37,659 nt of DNA. Origin: Deltaproteobacteria bacterium. GTDB lineage: Bacteria; Desulfobacterota; Binatia; UBA12015. Each line of letters begins with the position of its first letter. Position 1 is the first letter of the stretch. The notes beneath the pieces are model-generated. The model searched no databases, had not been told where the DNA came from, and saw only the letters and a program-made list of their open reading frames with translations. The DNA is taken from positions 1 to 37,659 of the forward strand of contig JAJCZO010000202.1 in assembly GCA_029262355.1 (NCBI GenBank), in the 5' to 3' direction. Both the position numbers and the translations under genes were made by a program. Below are positions 21,198 to 30,246 of the stretch, one piece after another.

Positions 21198-23578
21198 GAA
21201 TTCGGTGCAACATTCCCTTGCTGCTCACGGCAATGGTGGTGTGCTGCAGCCTTCTCCTCACCGCGGTCGAGGCCGTCGGGCAGCAGTTCCCGCGCGTGCG
21301 CTCGATCGAGATCGTGGACAACACGCGTGTGGACGAACACGCGATCCTGGTGCACATTGCCTCGGAGGCCGGTGAGCGGATCAGTCTTCCGCAGCTGGAT
21401 GCGGACCTCCGCTCGGTCTACGGGATGGGCTTCTTTGACGACGTCCAGATCGAGGTCGAGCAGATCCCCGGTTCGAATGAAGTGGACGTCTTGTTCCGCG
21501 TGGTCGAGCGGCCCCTCATTCGAGACGTGACCCTCGAAGGGGACACTGAGGTCAAGGAAGAGGAGCTCGAAGAGGCGCTGGGCGTGCGTGGGCGCACGAT
21601 CTACGACCCGGAGAAGGTGCGGCGCGGCGTAGAGGCGGCCCGCGGCCTCTTCGAGAAAGAGGGCTACCTCGACGTCGTGATCACGCCTGAGATGGTGCCG
21701 ACCGGTACGGGCGACGTCGACCTCGTCTACAAGATCGAGCAGGGCGAGCCGATTCGCGTCGGTGAGATCCTCTTCGAAGGCAACGAGAACTTCTCTGATC
21801 GCGAGCTCAAGTCGATCATGGCCACGCAGGAGGCGTGGTTCCTGTCGTGGATCTTCAGCTCGGGCACGTTGAATCGCGAGGATCTGAAGACCGACATCGA
21901 GCGCGTCACCGCCTTCTACTTCGATCACGGATACGTGAACGTGAAGGTCGAGAAGCCCGAGGTCACGCGCGATGGCGACGAACTCCTCATCACGACCAAG
22001 ATCGAGGAGGGAGAGCCGTACGACTTTGGCGAAATCCGCTTCGCCGGCGACTACCAGGAAGAGATCCTCACAGTAGAGAATCTGCAGAAGTCGATCGAGG
22101 CGCAGGAAGGGGCCGTCTTCCGTTCGAGCCTGCTGCGCACCGACGTCGAGCGACTCACCGATGTCTACGGCGATCTGGGCTTCGCTTTTGCGAACGTGGA
22201 GCCTGAGACGCTGATTCGCCCGGATGAGAAGAAGGTCGACGTGACCTTCCGGGTGAGCAAGGGCACGCCGGTCAAGATCGGCAAGATCGAGGTCACTGGG
22301 AACACCAAGACGCGCGACAAGGTCATTCGTCGCGAGATGAAGATCAATGAGCAGGAGAAGTTCTCGGCGACCAACTTGCGCCGCAGTCGAGACGCTCTGC
22401 AACGCCTCGGCTTCTTCTCCGAGGTCAACGTCACGACGCGAAAGGCCGACGAGGCCGATCAGATCAACGTTCTGGTCGATCTGAAGGAAGGCTCGACCGG
22501 GTCGTTCAGCGCGGGCGCTGGCTTCAGCTCTGCAGACAGCTTCCTGTTCAACGTTCGCGTTTCGGAGAACAACTTCCTCGGGCGAGGGCTGCGCGTCGTG
22601 GCGAATGCCGATATCGGCTCGGTCCGGCGCAACATCTTCTTGTCTGGCACCGATCCTTACTTTCTCGACACGAATCTCCTCATGACCGGGACCATCTTCA
22701 CCGCGCAGTTGCAGTTCCCGGACTTCACGCGCGAGGCCACCGGTCTGTCGATCCGGGCCCTGTATCCGTTCGAGGCCCTCGACATCGACCGAGTGAAGTT
22801 CTTGCCGTTCCTTCCGCCCGTTTCGCTCCAGGACACGCGGTTCGGCCTCGAGTATCGGCTCGAGCGCGCCAAGATCTCTGACATTGCGCCGGATGCCCCG
22901 CCCAGTATCTTTGCCTCGGAGGGGAGCACCTTCATCTCCTCGATCGCGCCAGGGATTCTGCGCAACACGTTGAATCACGCGTTTGATCCCACGGACGGCT
23001 CATTTCAGGACTTCTCCTTCGAGGTCGCCGGCTTGGGCGGCGAGACGCGGTTTCTGAAGTTCTCCGGTCGTGGGCGCTGGTTCGTCCCGATCTACCGGAT
23101 TCCTGGAATCGGTCCGCTCGTGTTCTCCTCAGGTGGGCGCGTGGCGTGGGGGCTTGGCGAGGAGGGGATTTCGGGTAAGGAACTGCCTCTCATCGATCGC
23201 TACTTCCCCGGCGGAATCAATACGGTTCGCGGGTACGAGATCCGTTCGCTGGGGCCGCGGGAGAGCACGTTCAACCCCCAGGGCGAGGAGATCAACAACC
23301 AACCGATCGGTGGTACGAACCAGCTGATCGTACAGACGGAGATCATCTTCCCGCTGTTCCAAGAGGTTGGGCTGCGGGGCGTCGCGTTCTTCGATCTGGG
23401 CAATGCCTGGCTCCAGGAGGATGGCATCGACGTCGGCAACTTGCGGTACTCCACGGGACTAGGCATCCGTTGGCTGTCGCCCTTTGGACCGTTACGAATT
23501 GAGTTCGGCGTTCCGCTGAACCCGGAAGAGAACGAAGAGAAGCAGCCGATCCAATTCTCGTTCGGCGCTCCCCTTTGA
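21194..23578 (+). CDS. bamA: BamA outer-membrane protein assembly factor
   Basis: BamA inserts beta-barrel proteins into the outer membrane. The 794-residue precursor begins with a signal peptide (MRIRCNIPLLLTAMVVCCS, cleaved near VEAVG/QQ). About five POTRA domains follow (roughly residues 30-430; the first starts RVRSIEIVDNTRVDE), then a C-terminal 16-strand barrel region. The barrel contains INTVRGYEIRSLGP, the conserved VRG(F/Y) loop-6 motif. The protein ends with a barrel-type strand, PIQFSFGAPL. The ATG at 21194 overlaps the lolD stop and gives a proper signal peptide; a longer in-frame extension from 21110 would lie inside lolD. Confidence 0.96.
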   Translation: MRIRCNIPLLLTAMVVCCSLLLTAVEAVGQQFPRVRSIEIVDNTRVDEHAILVHIASEAGERISLPQLDADLRSVYGMGFFDDVQIEVEQIPGSNEVDVLFRVVERPLIRDVTLEGDTEVKEEELEEALGVRGRTIYDPEKVRRGVEAARGLFEKEGYLDVVITPEMVPTGTGDVDLVYKIEQGEPIRVGEILFEGNENFSDRELKSIMATQEAWFLSWIFSSGTLNREDLKTDIERVTAFYFDHGYVNVKVEKPEVTRDGDELLITTKIEEGEPYDFGEIRFAGDYQEEILTVENLQKSIEAQEGAVFRSSLLRTDVERLTDVYGDLGFAFANVEPETLIRPDEKKVDVTFRVSKGTPVKIGKIEVTGNTKTRDKVIRREMKINEQEKFSATNLRRSRDALQRLGFFSEVNVTTRKADEADQINVLVDLKEGSTGSFSAGAGFSSADSFLFNVRVSENNFLGRGLRVVANADIGSVRRNIFLSGTDPYFLDTNLLMTGTIFTAQLQFPDFTREATGLSIRALYPFEALDIDRVKFLPFLPPVSLQDTRFGLEYRLERAKISDIAPDAPPSIFASEGSTFISSIAPGILRNTLNHAFDPTDGSFQDFSFEVAGLGGETRFLKFSGRGRWFVPIYRIPGIGPLVFSSGGRVAWGLGEEGISGKELPLIDRYFPGGINTVRGYEIRSLGPRESTFNPQGEEINNQPIGGTNQLIVQTEIIFPLFQEVGLRGVAFFDLGNAWLQEDGIDVGNLRYSTGLGIRWLSPFGPLRIEFGVPLNPEENEEKQPIQFSFGAPL

Positions 23579-23612
23579 TTTGGCCGCGCGCTGTCAGGCG
23601 CACGGAGGAGTT

Positions 23613-24146
23613 ATGAGCATGCGAGCATCGAAATGGATCGTCCCGGTCATCGCCCTCGTCGTGGCCTGTGTGGTTCCCGCCTTCTCCCAGGACGAGAAGC
23701 CGGTCAAGATCGGCTACGTCGATCTCCAGAGGGCGTTGATGAACTCCAAGGCTGGCAAGAAGGCCAAGGCCGACTTCAAGGTTCGGGTCGATAAGCTGGA
23801 GAAGCGCCTGCAGGGCAAGAAGGAAGAGCTCGAGAAAATGAAGGAAGATCTCGAGCGTCGCGCCGTCGTGATGCGTGAGGAGGAGAGGCGCAAGCTCGCC
23901 GACGAGTTCGAGCGCAAGCGCCTTGACTTGAAGCTCGACTTCGAGGACTCCCAGGCGGAGCTCCAGACGAAGGATCAGGAGCTGACCGGCACCATCGTCG
24001 CGAGCCTGCAGGCGATCATCAAGGACATTGGTGACAAGCAAGGCTACACGCTGGTCCTCGAGCTCGGCTCGAGCCCCGTACTCTACTTCAAGTCTTCGGA
24101 TGACATCACGGACGAGGTTCTGAAATCCTTCGACAAGCAGTCGTAG
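23613..24146 (+). CDS. skp: Skp/OmpH-type periplasmic chaperone
   Basis: Periplasmic chaperone for unfolded outer-membrane proteins on their way to BamA. The 177-residue precursor has a signal peptide (WIVPVIALVVACVVPAFS, cleaved near FSQ/DE), the OmpH opening KIGYVDLQRALMNSKAGKKA, a long charged coiled coil (about 55-125) and a conserved-looking end. The ATG at 23613 was chosen over an upstream in-frame start because a strong GGAGGAG lies just before it. Its position after bamA is the usual one. The expected next gene, lpxD, is missing. Confidence 0.93.
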   Translation: MSMRASKWIVPVIALVVACVVPAFSQDEKPVKIGYVDLQRALMNSKAGKKAKADFKVRVDKLEKRLQGKKEELEKMKEDLERRAVVMREEERRKLADEFERKRLDLKLDFEDSQAELQTKDQELTGTIVASLQAIIKDIGDKQGYTLVLELGSSPVLYFKSSDDITDEVLKSFDKQS

Positions 24147-24168
24147 GGAGGACGGAGGCGACGCCCCC

Positions 24169-25440
24169 ATGTTGTCCGGCCGAGACATCTCGCGGCTCCT
24201 GCCGCACCGGTATCCGTTCCTTTTGGTCGACCGGGTCGTCGAGTTCGAGGCGGATCACCGCATCGTTGCCGTGAAGAACGTCACGTTGAACGAGCCGCAC
24301 TTCGCGGGGCACTTTCCCGGCCACCCCATCATGCCAGGGGTGCTGTTGTGCGAGGCGATGGCGCAGGCGGGTGGCCTACTCGTGCAGGGGACGCACCGCG
24401 GCGGGCTCTCGGTAGACATGGAGGACGACGAGTCGAGGCTGTTCCTGGTGCTGACTGGGCTCGACCACGTGAAGTTCCGTCGACAGGTAGTGCCGGGTGA
24501 CCGGGTGCAGCTCGAAGTCACTCTTCAACGTAAGCATCGCCCGCTTTGGAAGATGCGCGGCGTTGCCTCAGTTGACGGACAGATCGTTGCTCAGGCCGAC
24601 CTCTCCGCCGTCGAGGTCGAGCCCGAGACTGCCGTTGCGCAAGCGGCTCCGGTGCCAGAGCGTCCGACGATCCACCCGACCGCGATCGTGTCGCCAGAGG
24701 CCGAGATCGCTCCGGGGGTCGAGATTGGTCCTGGCGCCTACGTCGGGCCGCGAGTCCGGATCGGTCGCGGTACGCGCGTCGAGCATCATGCGCACATCGA
24801 TGGGCATACGACTCTGGGCGAGGACAATCAGGTATTCCCCTATGCGGTACTGGGGTCGATTCCTCAGGATCTGAAGTACGCGGGTGAGCAAAGCCGTCTC
24901 ACGGTCGGTGCTCGCAATCGCATTCGCGAGTTCGCCACCCTCTCGCTCGGAACCGAAGGCGGCGGGATGGAAACGACGGTCGGCGACGACAACCTGTTCA
25001 TGAACTACAGCCACGTGGGCCACGATTGTAACATCGGAAGCCATGTAGTGATGGTGAACTCGACGGCGCTCGCTGGGCACATCGACATCGGGGACTATGC
25101 GATCGTCTCGGGTCTCGCTGCTGTCGCGCAGTTCGTGCGGATCGGTGAGTCGGCCTTCATCGGCGGCGGGTCGATGGTGGTGATGGATGTCCCGCCGTTC
25201 TGTATGGCGAACGGGAATCGCGCCGAGCTGAAGGGTCTGAATCAGGTTGGGCTCGAGCGGCGGGGCATGACGGCGGACCAAGTGCGCGAGATGAAGCGCG
25301 CGTACAAGTTGCTGTTCTCCTCCAAGCTCCGGGTCGCGGAGGCCGTCGAGGCAGTGAAGAACGAGCTGCCGGATTCTGCCGCAGCTGCGGCCATGGCCGA
25401 CTTCGTGGCGGCGAGTGAGCGTGGCGTGACCCGGCCGTGA
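24169..25440 (+). CDS. lpxA: FabZ-LpxA fusion: 3-hydroxyacyl-ACP dehydratase / UDP-GlcNAc acyltransferase
   Basis: One 423-residue protein combining two enzymes. Residues about 1-148 are FabZ, a hot-dog dehydratase of fatty-acid synthesis: LLPHRYPFLLVDRV, catalytic His48 in GHFPGHPIMPGV and Glu62 in LCEAMAQAG, with the normal 14-residue spacing. A Pro/Ala-rich linker (149-164) joins it to LpxA (about 165-423), the acyltransferase that starts lipid A synthesis. LpxA has left-handed-helix hexapeptide repeats (IHPTAIVSPEAEIAPG), catalytic His285 in SHVGHDC, and a C-terminal helical domain (GLNQVGLERRGMT). The LpxA part is about 259 residues, against 262 in E. coli. The frame is continuous with no stop. 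Both domains use (R)-3-hydroxyacyl-ACP. The stop overlaps the lpxI GTG. Confidence 0.95.
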   Translation: MLSGRDISRLLPHRYPFLLVDRVVEFEADHRIVAVKNVTLNEPHFAGHFPGHPIMPGVLLCEAMAQAGGLLVQGTHRGGLSVDMEDDESRLFLVLTGLDHVKFRRQVVPGDRVQLEVTLQRKHRPLWKMRGVASVDGQIVAQADLSAVEVEPETAVAQAAPVPERPTIHPTAIVSPEAEIAPGVEIGPGAYVGPRVRIGRGTRVEHHAHIDGHTTLGEDNQVFPYAVLGSIPQDLKYAGEQSRLTVGARNRIREFATLSLGTEGGGMETTVGDDNLFMNYSHVGHDCNIGSHVVMVNSTALAGHIDIGDYAIVSGLAAVAQFVRIGESAFIGGGSMVVMDVPPFCMANGNRAELKGLNQVGLERRGMTADQVREMKRAYKLLFSSKLRVAEAVEAVKNELPDSAAAAAMADFVAASERGVTRP

Positions 25441-26306
25441 GCCGGGATGCGCTCGAGGGATTTCTCGTGGACCGCCGGGGGGGAGCCGTGGAGCCGCTGG
25501 GGCTGATCGCCGGAAACGGGATCTTCCCACGACTCGTCGCGTCTGGGGCACGCGCAGCGGGGGTCCCCGTCGTTGCCGTCGCGCATCGCGGCGAGACCGA
25601 GCCGGAACTCGAGGCGGAGGTGCAGCAGTGCACGTGGGTGCGTGTTGGCGAACTGGGCAAGATCATCAAGGCGCTGAAGAGCGGCGGCTGTCGTCAGGCG
25701 GTGATGGCAGGCGGCATCGCGAAGGTGAAGCTCTTTGGTGGATTCAAACCGGACCTGCGGGGAGCCACCTTTCTCGCCAAGACGCGCAGCGTTCAGGACG
25801 ACAAGCTGCTCCGAGGAATCGCATCCGAGCTCGAGGCCGATGGGATCGAGGTGATTCCGTCGACGGAGTATCTGCCGGAGCTTTTGCCGGAGCCCGGCGT
25901 TCTGAGCCGCAAGAAGCCGAAGGCCCGTGATCGGGAGGACGTTCTGTTTGGGCGGAGGGTCGCGCGCATGACCGGCACGTTCGAGATCGGCCAGACCGTC
26001 GTCGTTCAAGCGGGGCTCGTGCTTGCGATCGAGGCGGTGGAAGGGACGGACGCGGCGATTCGTCGAGGTGGGGAGCTCGGACGAGGTGGCGCGGTCGTCG
26101 TTAAGGCGAGTAAGCCTGGACAAGACTTGCGCTTCGACGTGCCGGCGGTCGGTCCGAAGACGATCGACCTCATGGCGGAGGTCGGCGCGAAGGTCTTGGC
26201 TGTCGAGGCGCGGCGCACTCTGCTCCTCGAACGTGACCGATTGCTCGCTGCGGCAGACGAGGCTGGCATCGTGGTGTTGGCATTCGACCCCGAGGAGGAA
26301 TCGTGA
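25437..26306 (+). CDS. lpxI: LpxI UDP-2,3-diacylglucosamine pyrophosphatase
   Basis: LpxI (the DUF1009 family) hydrolyses UDP-2,3-diacylglucosamine to lipid X and UMP and replaces LpxH in many bacteria. The 289-residue protein shows the family features LGLIAGNGIFPRLVASGARA at the N-terminus, AVMAGGIAKVKLF, LRGIASELEADGIEVIPST, and the C-terminal domain with VVVQAGLVLAIEAVEGTD and FDVPAVGPKTIDLM. It starts at a GTG overlapping the fabZ-lpxA stop (GTGA). No LpxH-like protein was seen in the window. Confidence 0.93.
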   Translation: MSRDALEGFLVDRRGGAVEPLGLIAGNGIFPRLVASGARAAGVPVVAVAHRGETEPELEAEVQQCTWVRVGELGKIIKALKSGGCRQAVMAGGIAKVKLFGGFKPDLRGATFLAKTRSVQDDKLLRGIASELEADGIEVIPSTEYLPELLPEPGVLSRKKPKARDREDVLFGRRVARMTGTFEIGQTVVVQAGLVLAIEAVEGTDAAIRRGGELGRGGAVVVKASKPGQDLRFDVPAVGPKTIDLMAEVGAKVLAVEARRTLLLERDRLLAAADEAGIVVLAFDPEEES

Positions 26307-27244
26307 GCACGCCGAAGAAGCTTCGAGCGGCCGTCGTCGGGGCGGGCTATCTCGGCACGTTTCACGCGGAGAAGTATGCGGCGCTCGAGGACTGCGACTT
26401 GGTCGGGGTCGCCGATGTCGACCTGGAGCGAGCGAGTTCTCTGGCCGAACGCCTGGGCTGTCAGGCGGTTCAGGATGTCGGCGAACTCATCGGCCACATT
26501 GATTGTGCGAGCGTCGTCGTTCCGACGACCCATCACGAGCGTATCGGGTCGCGGCTGCTTTCGGCGGGAGTCGATTGCCTCATCGAGAAGCCGCTCGCGA
26601 CGAACACGACACAAGCCGCCGCTCTCGTCGCGCTCGCACAGGCGGAGGACCGAATCCTTCAAGTGGGCCACCTGGAGCGCTTCAACCCGGCGCTGACGCG
26701 GCTTGCAAGAGAGATCACCGCACCTCGGTTCCTCGAATGTCATCGCTTGGCGCCGTTCACCGAGCGGGGAGCCGACGTCGACGTCGTGCGCGACCTGATG
26801 ATCCACGACCTGGACCTGGTGCGCCTCCTGGTTCCCCATGAGATCGTTTCCCTGGAAGCGGTTGGGGTGCCCGTGGTCACCTCCGAGCCGGACATTGCGA
26901 ACGTGCGGCTTCGCTTCGCCGGTGGTGGAATCGCCAACATCACGGCGAGTCGCGTGTCGCTCAAGCGCGAACGCAAGCTCCGGCTCTTCCAAACCGACAC
27001 GTACCTGACGATCGATCTCGGCGAACGGTCCATAAAGATCGCGCGACGCTCGCCCGGGACGACGGGGCTCGCCGGGGTGACCTGGGAGCAGATCGATCTC
27101 GGCGAGGCGGATGCCCTCGAGGCCGAGATTCGGGCGTTCGTGGCGTCGGTTCGGACGCGCGCTCGGCCGGCGGTCACCGGCGAGGACGGTCATGCCGCGC
27201 TCGAGCTGTGTGAGCGCATTCTGTCCGTCATGGAGTCGGAATGA
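26303..27244 (+). CDS. Gfo/Idh/MocA-family oxidoreductase of the lipid A cluster
   Basis: NAD(P)-dependent sugar oxidoreductase of unknown exact substrate. The 313 residues show a Rossmann motif VVGAGYLGTFHAEKY at the N-terminus, the catalytic-Lys motif IEKPLA near residue 97, and a C-terminal alpha/beta domain typical of the family. The GTG start overlaps lpxI and follows a strong GAGGAGGAA. The stop overlaps the lpxB ATG. Position between the lpxA/lpxI and lpxB genes points to a lipid A role. A known relative in such clusters is GnnA, which oxidises UDP-GlcNAc at C3 before the GnnB aminotransferase acts, but no GnnB is present here. The family assignment is firm; the reaction is inference. 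Confidence 0.85.
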   Translation: MSTPKKLRAAVVGAGYLGTFHAEKYAALEDCDLVGVADVDLERASSLAERLGCQAVQDVGELIGHIDCASVVVPTTHHERIGSRLLSAGVDCLIEKPLATNTTQAAALVALAQAEDRILQVGHLERFNPALTRLAREITAPRFLECHRLAPFTERGADVDVVRDLMIHDLDLVRLLVPHEIVSLEAVGVPVVTSEPDIANVRLRFAGGGIANITASRVSLKRERKLRLFQTDTYLTIDLGERSIKIARRSPGTTGLAGVTWEQIDLGEADALEAEIRAFVASVRTRARPAVTGEDGHAALELCERILSVMESE

Positions 27245-28410
27245 GTCCACGCGTATTGCTGGTTGCCGGAGAGGCGTCTGGCGACCTGCGCGGCGCGGAG
27301 CTCGTTCGAGAGTTGCGAACCCTCGTTCCCGACGTCGAGGTCTGCGGTGTCGGTGGAGAGCGCCTGCGGGCCGCAGGGATGAGCGTCACGGTGCCGGCCG
27401 CAGACCTCTCGATCATGGGGTTTACCGAAGTGGCGTCGCGGCTCTCGACGGTCGTACGCGCCTATCGCCGGCTGCGTGGCGAGATCCTCGGTCGCGGGCC
27501 CAATGGCCGGAAGCCCGACTTGGTGCTGTTGATCGACTTTCCCGATTTTAATCTGCGGCTCGCGGGTGTGGCGAAGCGGGCAGGGGTTCCCGTTCTCTAC
27601 TATGTCAGTCCGCAGGTCTGGGCGTGGCGCCGGTACCGCATCAAGACTCTGGCACGGCGCGTAGATCGGTTGGCCGTCGTGTTTCCTTTCGAAGAGGAGC
27701 TGTACCGGGGCCTGACGGAGGTGACGTTCGTTGGCCACCCTGGTCTGGAGACGGTCCGCGCCGAGCGTTCGCGCGCTGACGTACGGCGCGCGCTGGGGAT
27801 CGAAGACGACAGGCCGCTCGTGGCGTTGCTGCCTGGGAGCCGCGGGGCCGAAGTACGGGAACTCCTCCCTCCGATGTCCGCCGCGCTCGGGAAGCTATCG
27901 GCCCCGGTGCACGCTGCGGTCGCTCTGGCCGACGAGAGTCTGCGGGATGTCGTCGACGAGAGCTTGCGCGCCGGGGGCGACGATCGCGCGACGCACCTGC
28001 CGGTGCTCGCAGACCAAACGTACGATCTCGTAGCCGCAGCCGATCTGGTCCTGGTCGCGTCGGGCAGTGCGTCGCTCGAGACCGCGCTGCTCGGACGGCC
28101 CATGGTGATCTGCTACCGCGTTTCGCCCCTGAGCTACGCCATCGCGCGGGCGCTGGTGCGCGTGCCCTTCTTCGGAATGCCGAATCTGGTTCTCGACAAG
28201 CGAGTAGTGCCTGAACTTCTCCAAGACGAGGTCACGCCAGAACGCATCGCGGCCGAGGCGCGGGGGATTCTCGACGATCCGGCTCGGGCCGTCGAGATTC
28301 AAGCCGACCTCCAACGAGTACGCGAGCTTCTCGGCGAACCCGGTGCGGCAGGGCGCGCGGCGCAGATCGCGGCCGACATGATGTTTGTCGAGCCCGGCGG
28401 ACTCCGGTAG
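27241..28410 (+). CDS. lpxB: LpxB lipid-A-disaccharide synthase
   Basis: Joins lipid X and UDP-2,3-diacylglucosamine into the tetra-acylated disaccharide. The 389-residue protein has the N-terminal motif VLLVAGEASGDLRGAELV, the segment SIMGFTEV, the central YYVSPQVWAWRRYRIK, the nucleotide-domain start VALLPGSRGAEV, and the donor-site region ASGSASLETALLGRPMV. Length is normal for the family. It overlaps the preceding oxidoreductase by 4 nt and is followed 12 nt later by msbA. Confidence 0.96.
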   Translation: MSPRVLLVAGEASGDLRGAELVRELRTLVPDVEVCGVGGERLRAAGMSVTVPAADLSIMGFTEVASRLSTVVRAYRRLRGEILGRGPNGRKPDLVLLIDFPDFNLRLAGVAKRAGVPVLYYVSPQVWAWRRYRIKTLARRVDRLAVVFPFEEELYRGLTEVTFVGHPGLETVRAERSRADVRRALGIEDDRPLVALLPGSRGAEVRELLPPMSAALGKLSAPVHAAVALADESLRDVVDESLRAGGDDRATHLPVLADQTYDLVAAADLVLVASGSASLETALLGRPMVICYRVSPLSYAIARALVRVPFFGMPNLVLDKRVVPELLQDEVTPERIAAEARGILDDPARAVEIQADLQRVRELLGEPGAAGRAAQIAADMMFVEPGGLR

Positions 28411-28422
28411 GCACGGCACGAG

Positions 28423-30246
28423 ATGGAACGCGGCACGAGCTACAGACGCTTGCTGTCCTATCTGCGTCCGTACGTCTGGCCGCGGTTCGTGGGCGGCGCG
28501 GCATGCATGATGGTCTTCAGTGCCACCACCTTCTACCTCCCATTCCTCATTCGCGACATCTTTGACGACATCTTCGCGGCGCGGGACTGGGCGATGCTCG
28601 CCTGGCTGCCAGCCCTCTCCTTGGCGGTCTTCTCGGTACGCAGTCTCGCCAACTACGGGTCGAGCTACCTGATCGAATGGGTCGCGCAGCGGATCGTCGT
28701 CGACTTCCGAAAGGCGTTGAACGAGCGAGTTCAGCACTTGCCGCTGTCCTTCTTCAATCGTACGCCTACCGGTTCGATCGTTTCGCGCGCGACGAGCGAT
28801 GTGACGCAGGTCAACACGGCCCTCACGCAGAGTACGATCGCACTCCTGCAGGACACGACCTCGCTGATCGCGCTTTTGCTGGCGGCCTTCGTCCTCGACT
28901 GGTCCCTCGCCCTCATCGCGTTCGTTGGTTTTCCGATCGCGGTACTGCCCGTGTTGAACCTGTCGAAGCGGCTTCGCCGCCACGCGCGCGCAGGCCAGGA
29001 GACGCTCGGCACGCTCGCCGCCTTGCTGCAGGAAACCGCGCAGGGCAATCGCGTGGTGAAGGCCTTCGGGATGGAGGAGTACGAGCAGGGCCGGTTTGCC
29101 GGGGAAAGCGGGCGGGTCTTTCACCACCAGATGAAGGCGACGCGGGCCAAGGCGCTCATCCAGCCTCTCATGGAGATGCTGGCGGCGTTCGGGGCGGCGG
29201 GGGTTATCTGGTACGGCGGCTACAGCGTCCTGTCCGGGACCCGAACGCAGGGCGCCTTTCTCGGATTCATGGCGGCGCTGTTGCTGGTGTACGAGCCGTT
29301 CAAGCGGCTGGCAAAGGTGAACTCGGAGATCCAGCGTGGGTTGGCTTCGGCCAGTCGGGTGTTCGAGGTGCTCGACGAGCCCGACGAGATCGACGAAGGC
29401 GAGGGCGCAGTCGACCTCGTGCCGATCATGGACGCAATTCGTCTGGAGGGAGTGTCCTTCCGTTATCCGAAGCGCGCGGGCGACCGTGCGTCGGCCGCGG
29501 CTGGCCTGAGGTCGAGCGAGCTAGAAGACAGGGCTGCGCTCGACGGGATCGACCTGGTCCTGCGCCGCGGAGAAGCGGTGGCGGTCGTCGGACCGAGCGG
29601 CGCGGGGAAGTCGACGTTGGCCGACCTCATTCCTCGCTTCTACGACCCGACGGCGGGGCGGGTGACCCTGGACGGTACGGACCTCCGTGACGCAACCTTG
29701 GCCTCCCTTCGAGGGCAGATCGGAATCGTCACGCAGTTCACGTTTCTCTTCAACGACACGATCCGGGCCAACATCGCGTACGGCAGCAGTGCGGCCCCCG
29801 ACGCGGAGGTCGAAGCCGCCGCGCGGGTGGCCCATGCCCACGAGTTCATCGAGACGCTGCCCGATCGCTACGACACCGTGGTCGGCGAGCTCGGCGTAAC
29901 GCTGTCGGGTGGGCAGCGACAACGCTTGGCGATCGCGCGCGCCCTGATGAAGAACGCGCCCATCCTCATCCTCGACGAGGCCACCTCCGCGCTCGACTCG
30001 GAGTCGGAGCGCTTGGTGCAGGATGCGATCGATCATTTGATGGAGGGCCGTACGACTCTTGTGATTGCGCACCGCTTCTCGACGATCCGGCGCTGCAACC
30101 GGATCATCGTGATCGACCGCGGTCGGCTGGTGGAAGAGGGGAGTCACGAGGAGCTCTATGCGCTTGGTGCGGTGTATCGGCGGCTCCACGATCAGCAAGC
30201 GTTGAGCATGACGAGCGTCGCCGACACGGGTCCTACGTGCGCTTGA
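28423..30246 (+). CDS. msbA: MsbA-type lipid A ABC flippase
   Basis: Homodimeric ABC exporter that flips core-lipid A across the inner membrane. The 607-residue protein has an N-terminal domain with about six membrane helices (roughly 20-320) and a nucleotide-binding domain: Walker A GPSGAGKS at 390-397, signature LSGGQ at 494-498, Walker B LILDEATSALDSESE and the His-switch region VIAHRFSTIRR. A short extra segment of about 20 residues (near 355-375) sits just before the ATPase core. Lipid A context supports MsbA rather than another exporter. It overlaps the next gene by 10 nt. Confidence 0.92.
   Translation: MERGTSYRRLLSYLRPYVWPRFVGGAACMMVFSATTFYLPFLIRDIFDDIFAARDWAMLAWLPALSLAVFSVRSLANYGSSYLIEWVAQRIVVDFRKALNERVQHLPLSFFNRTPTGSIVSRATSDVTQVNTALTQSTIALLQDTTSLIALLLAAFVLDWSLALIAFVGFPIAVLPVLNLSKRLRRHARAGQETLGTLAALLQETAQGNRVVKAFGMEEYEQGRFAGESGRVFHHQMKATRAKALIQPLMEMLAAFGAAGVIWYGGYSVLSGTRTQGAFLGFMAALLLVYEPFKRLAKVNSEIQRGLASASRVFEVLDEPDEIDEGEGAVDLVPIMDAIRLEGVSFRYPKRAGDRASAAAGLRSSELEDRAALDGIDLVLRRGEAVAVVGPSGAGKSTLADLIPRFYDPTAGRVTLDGTDLRDATLASLRGQIGIVTQFTFLFNDTIRANIAYGSSAAPDAEVEAAARVAHAHEFIETLPDRYDTVVGELGVTLSGGQRQRLAIARALMKNAPILILDEATSALDSESERLVQDAIDHLMEGRTTLVIAHRFSTIRRCNRIIVIDRGRLVEEGSHEELYALGAVYRRLHDQQALSMTSVADTGPTCA

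Noticed and set aside
20804..22978. A 724-codon minus-strand frame over lolD and bamA
   Set aside because: It lies entirely antisense to two firmly identified genes and shows no motifs.
24836..24853. A partial match to the dispersed repeat (CCCTATG then CGGTACT) inside fabZ-lpxA
   Set aside because: The match is short and lies within conserved LpxA coding sequence, so it is probably coincidence.
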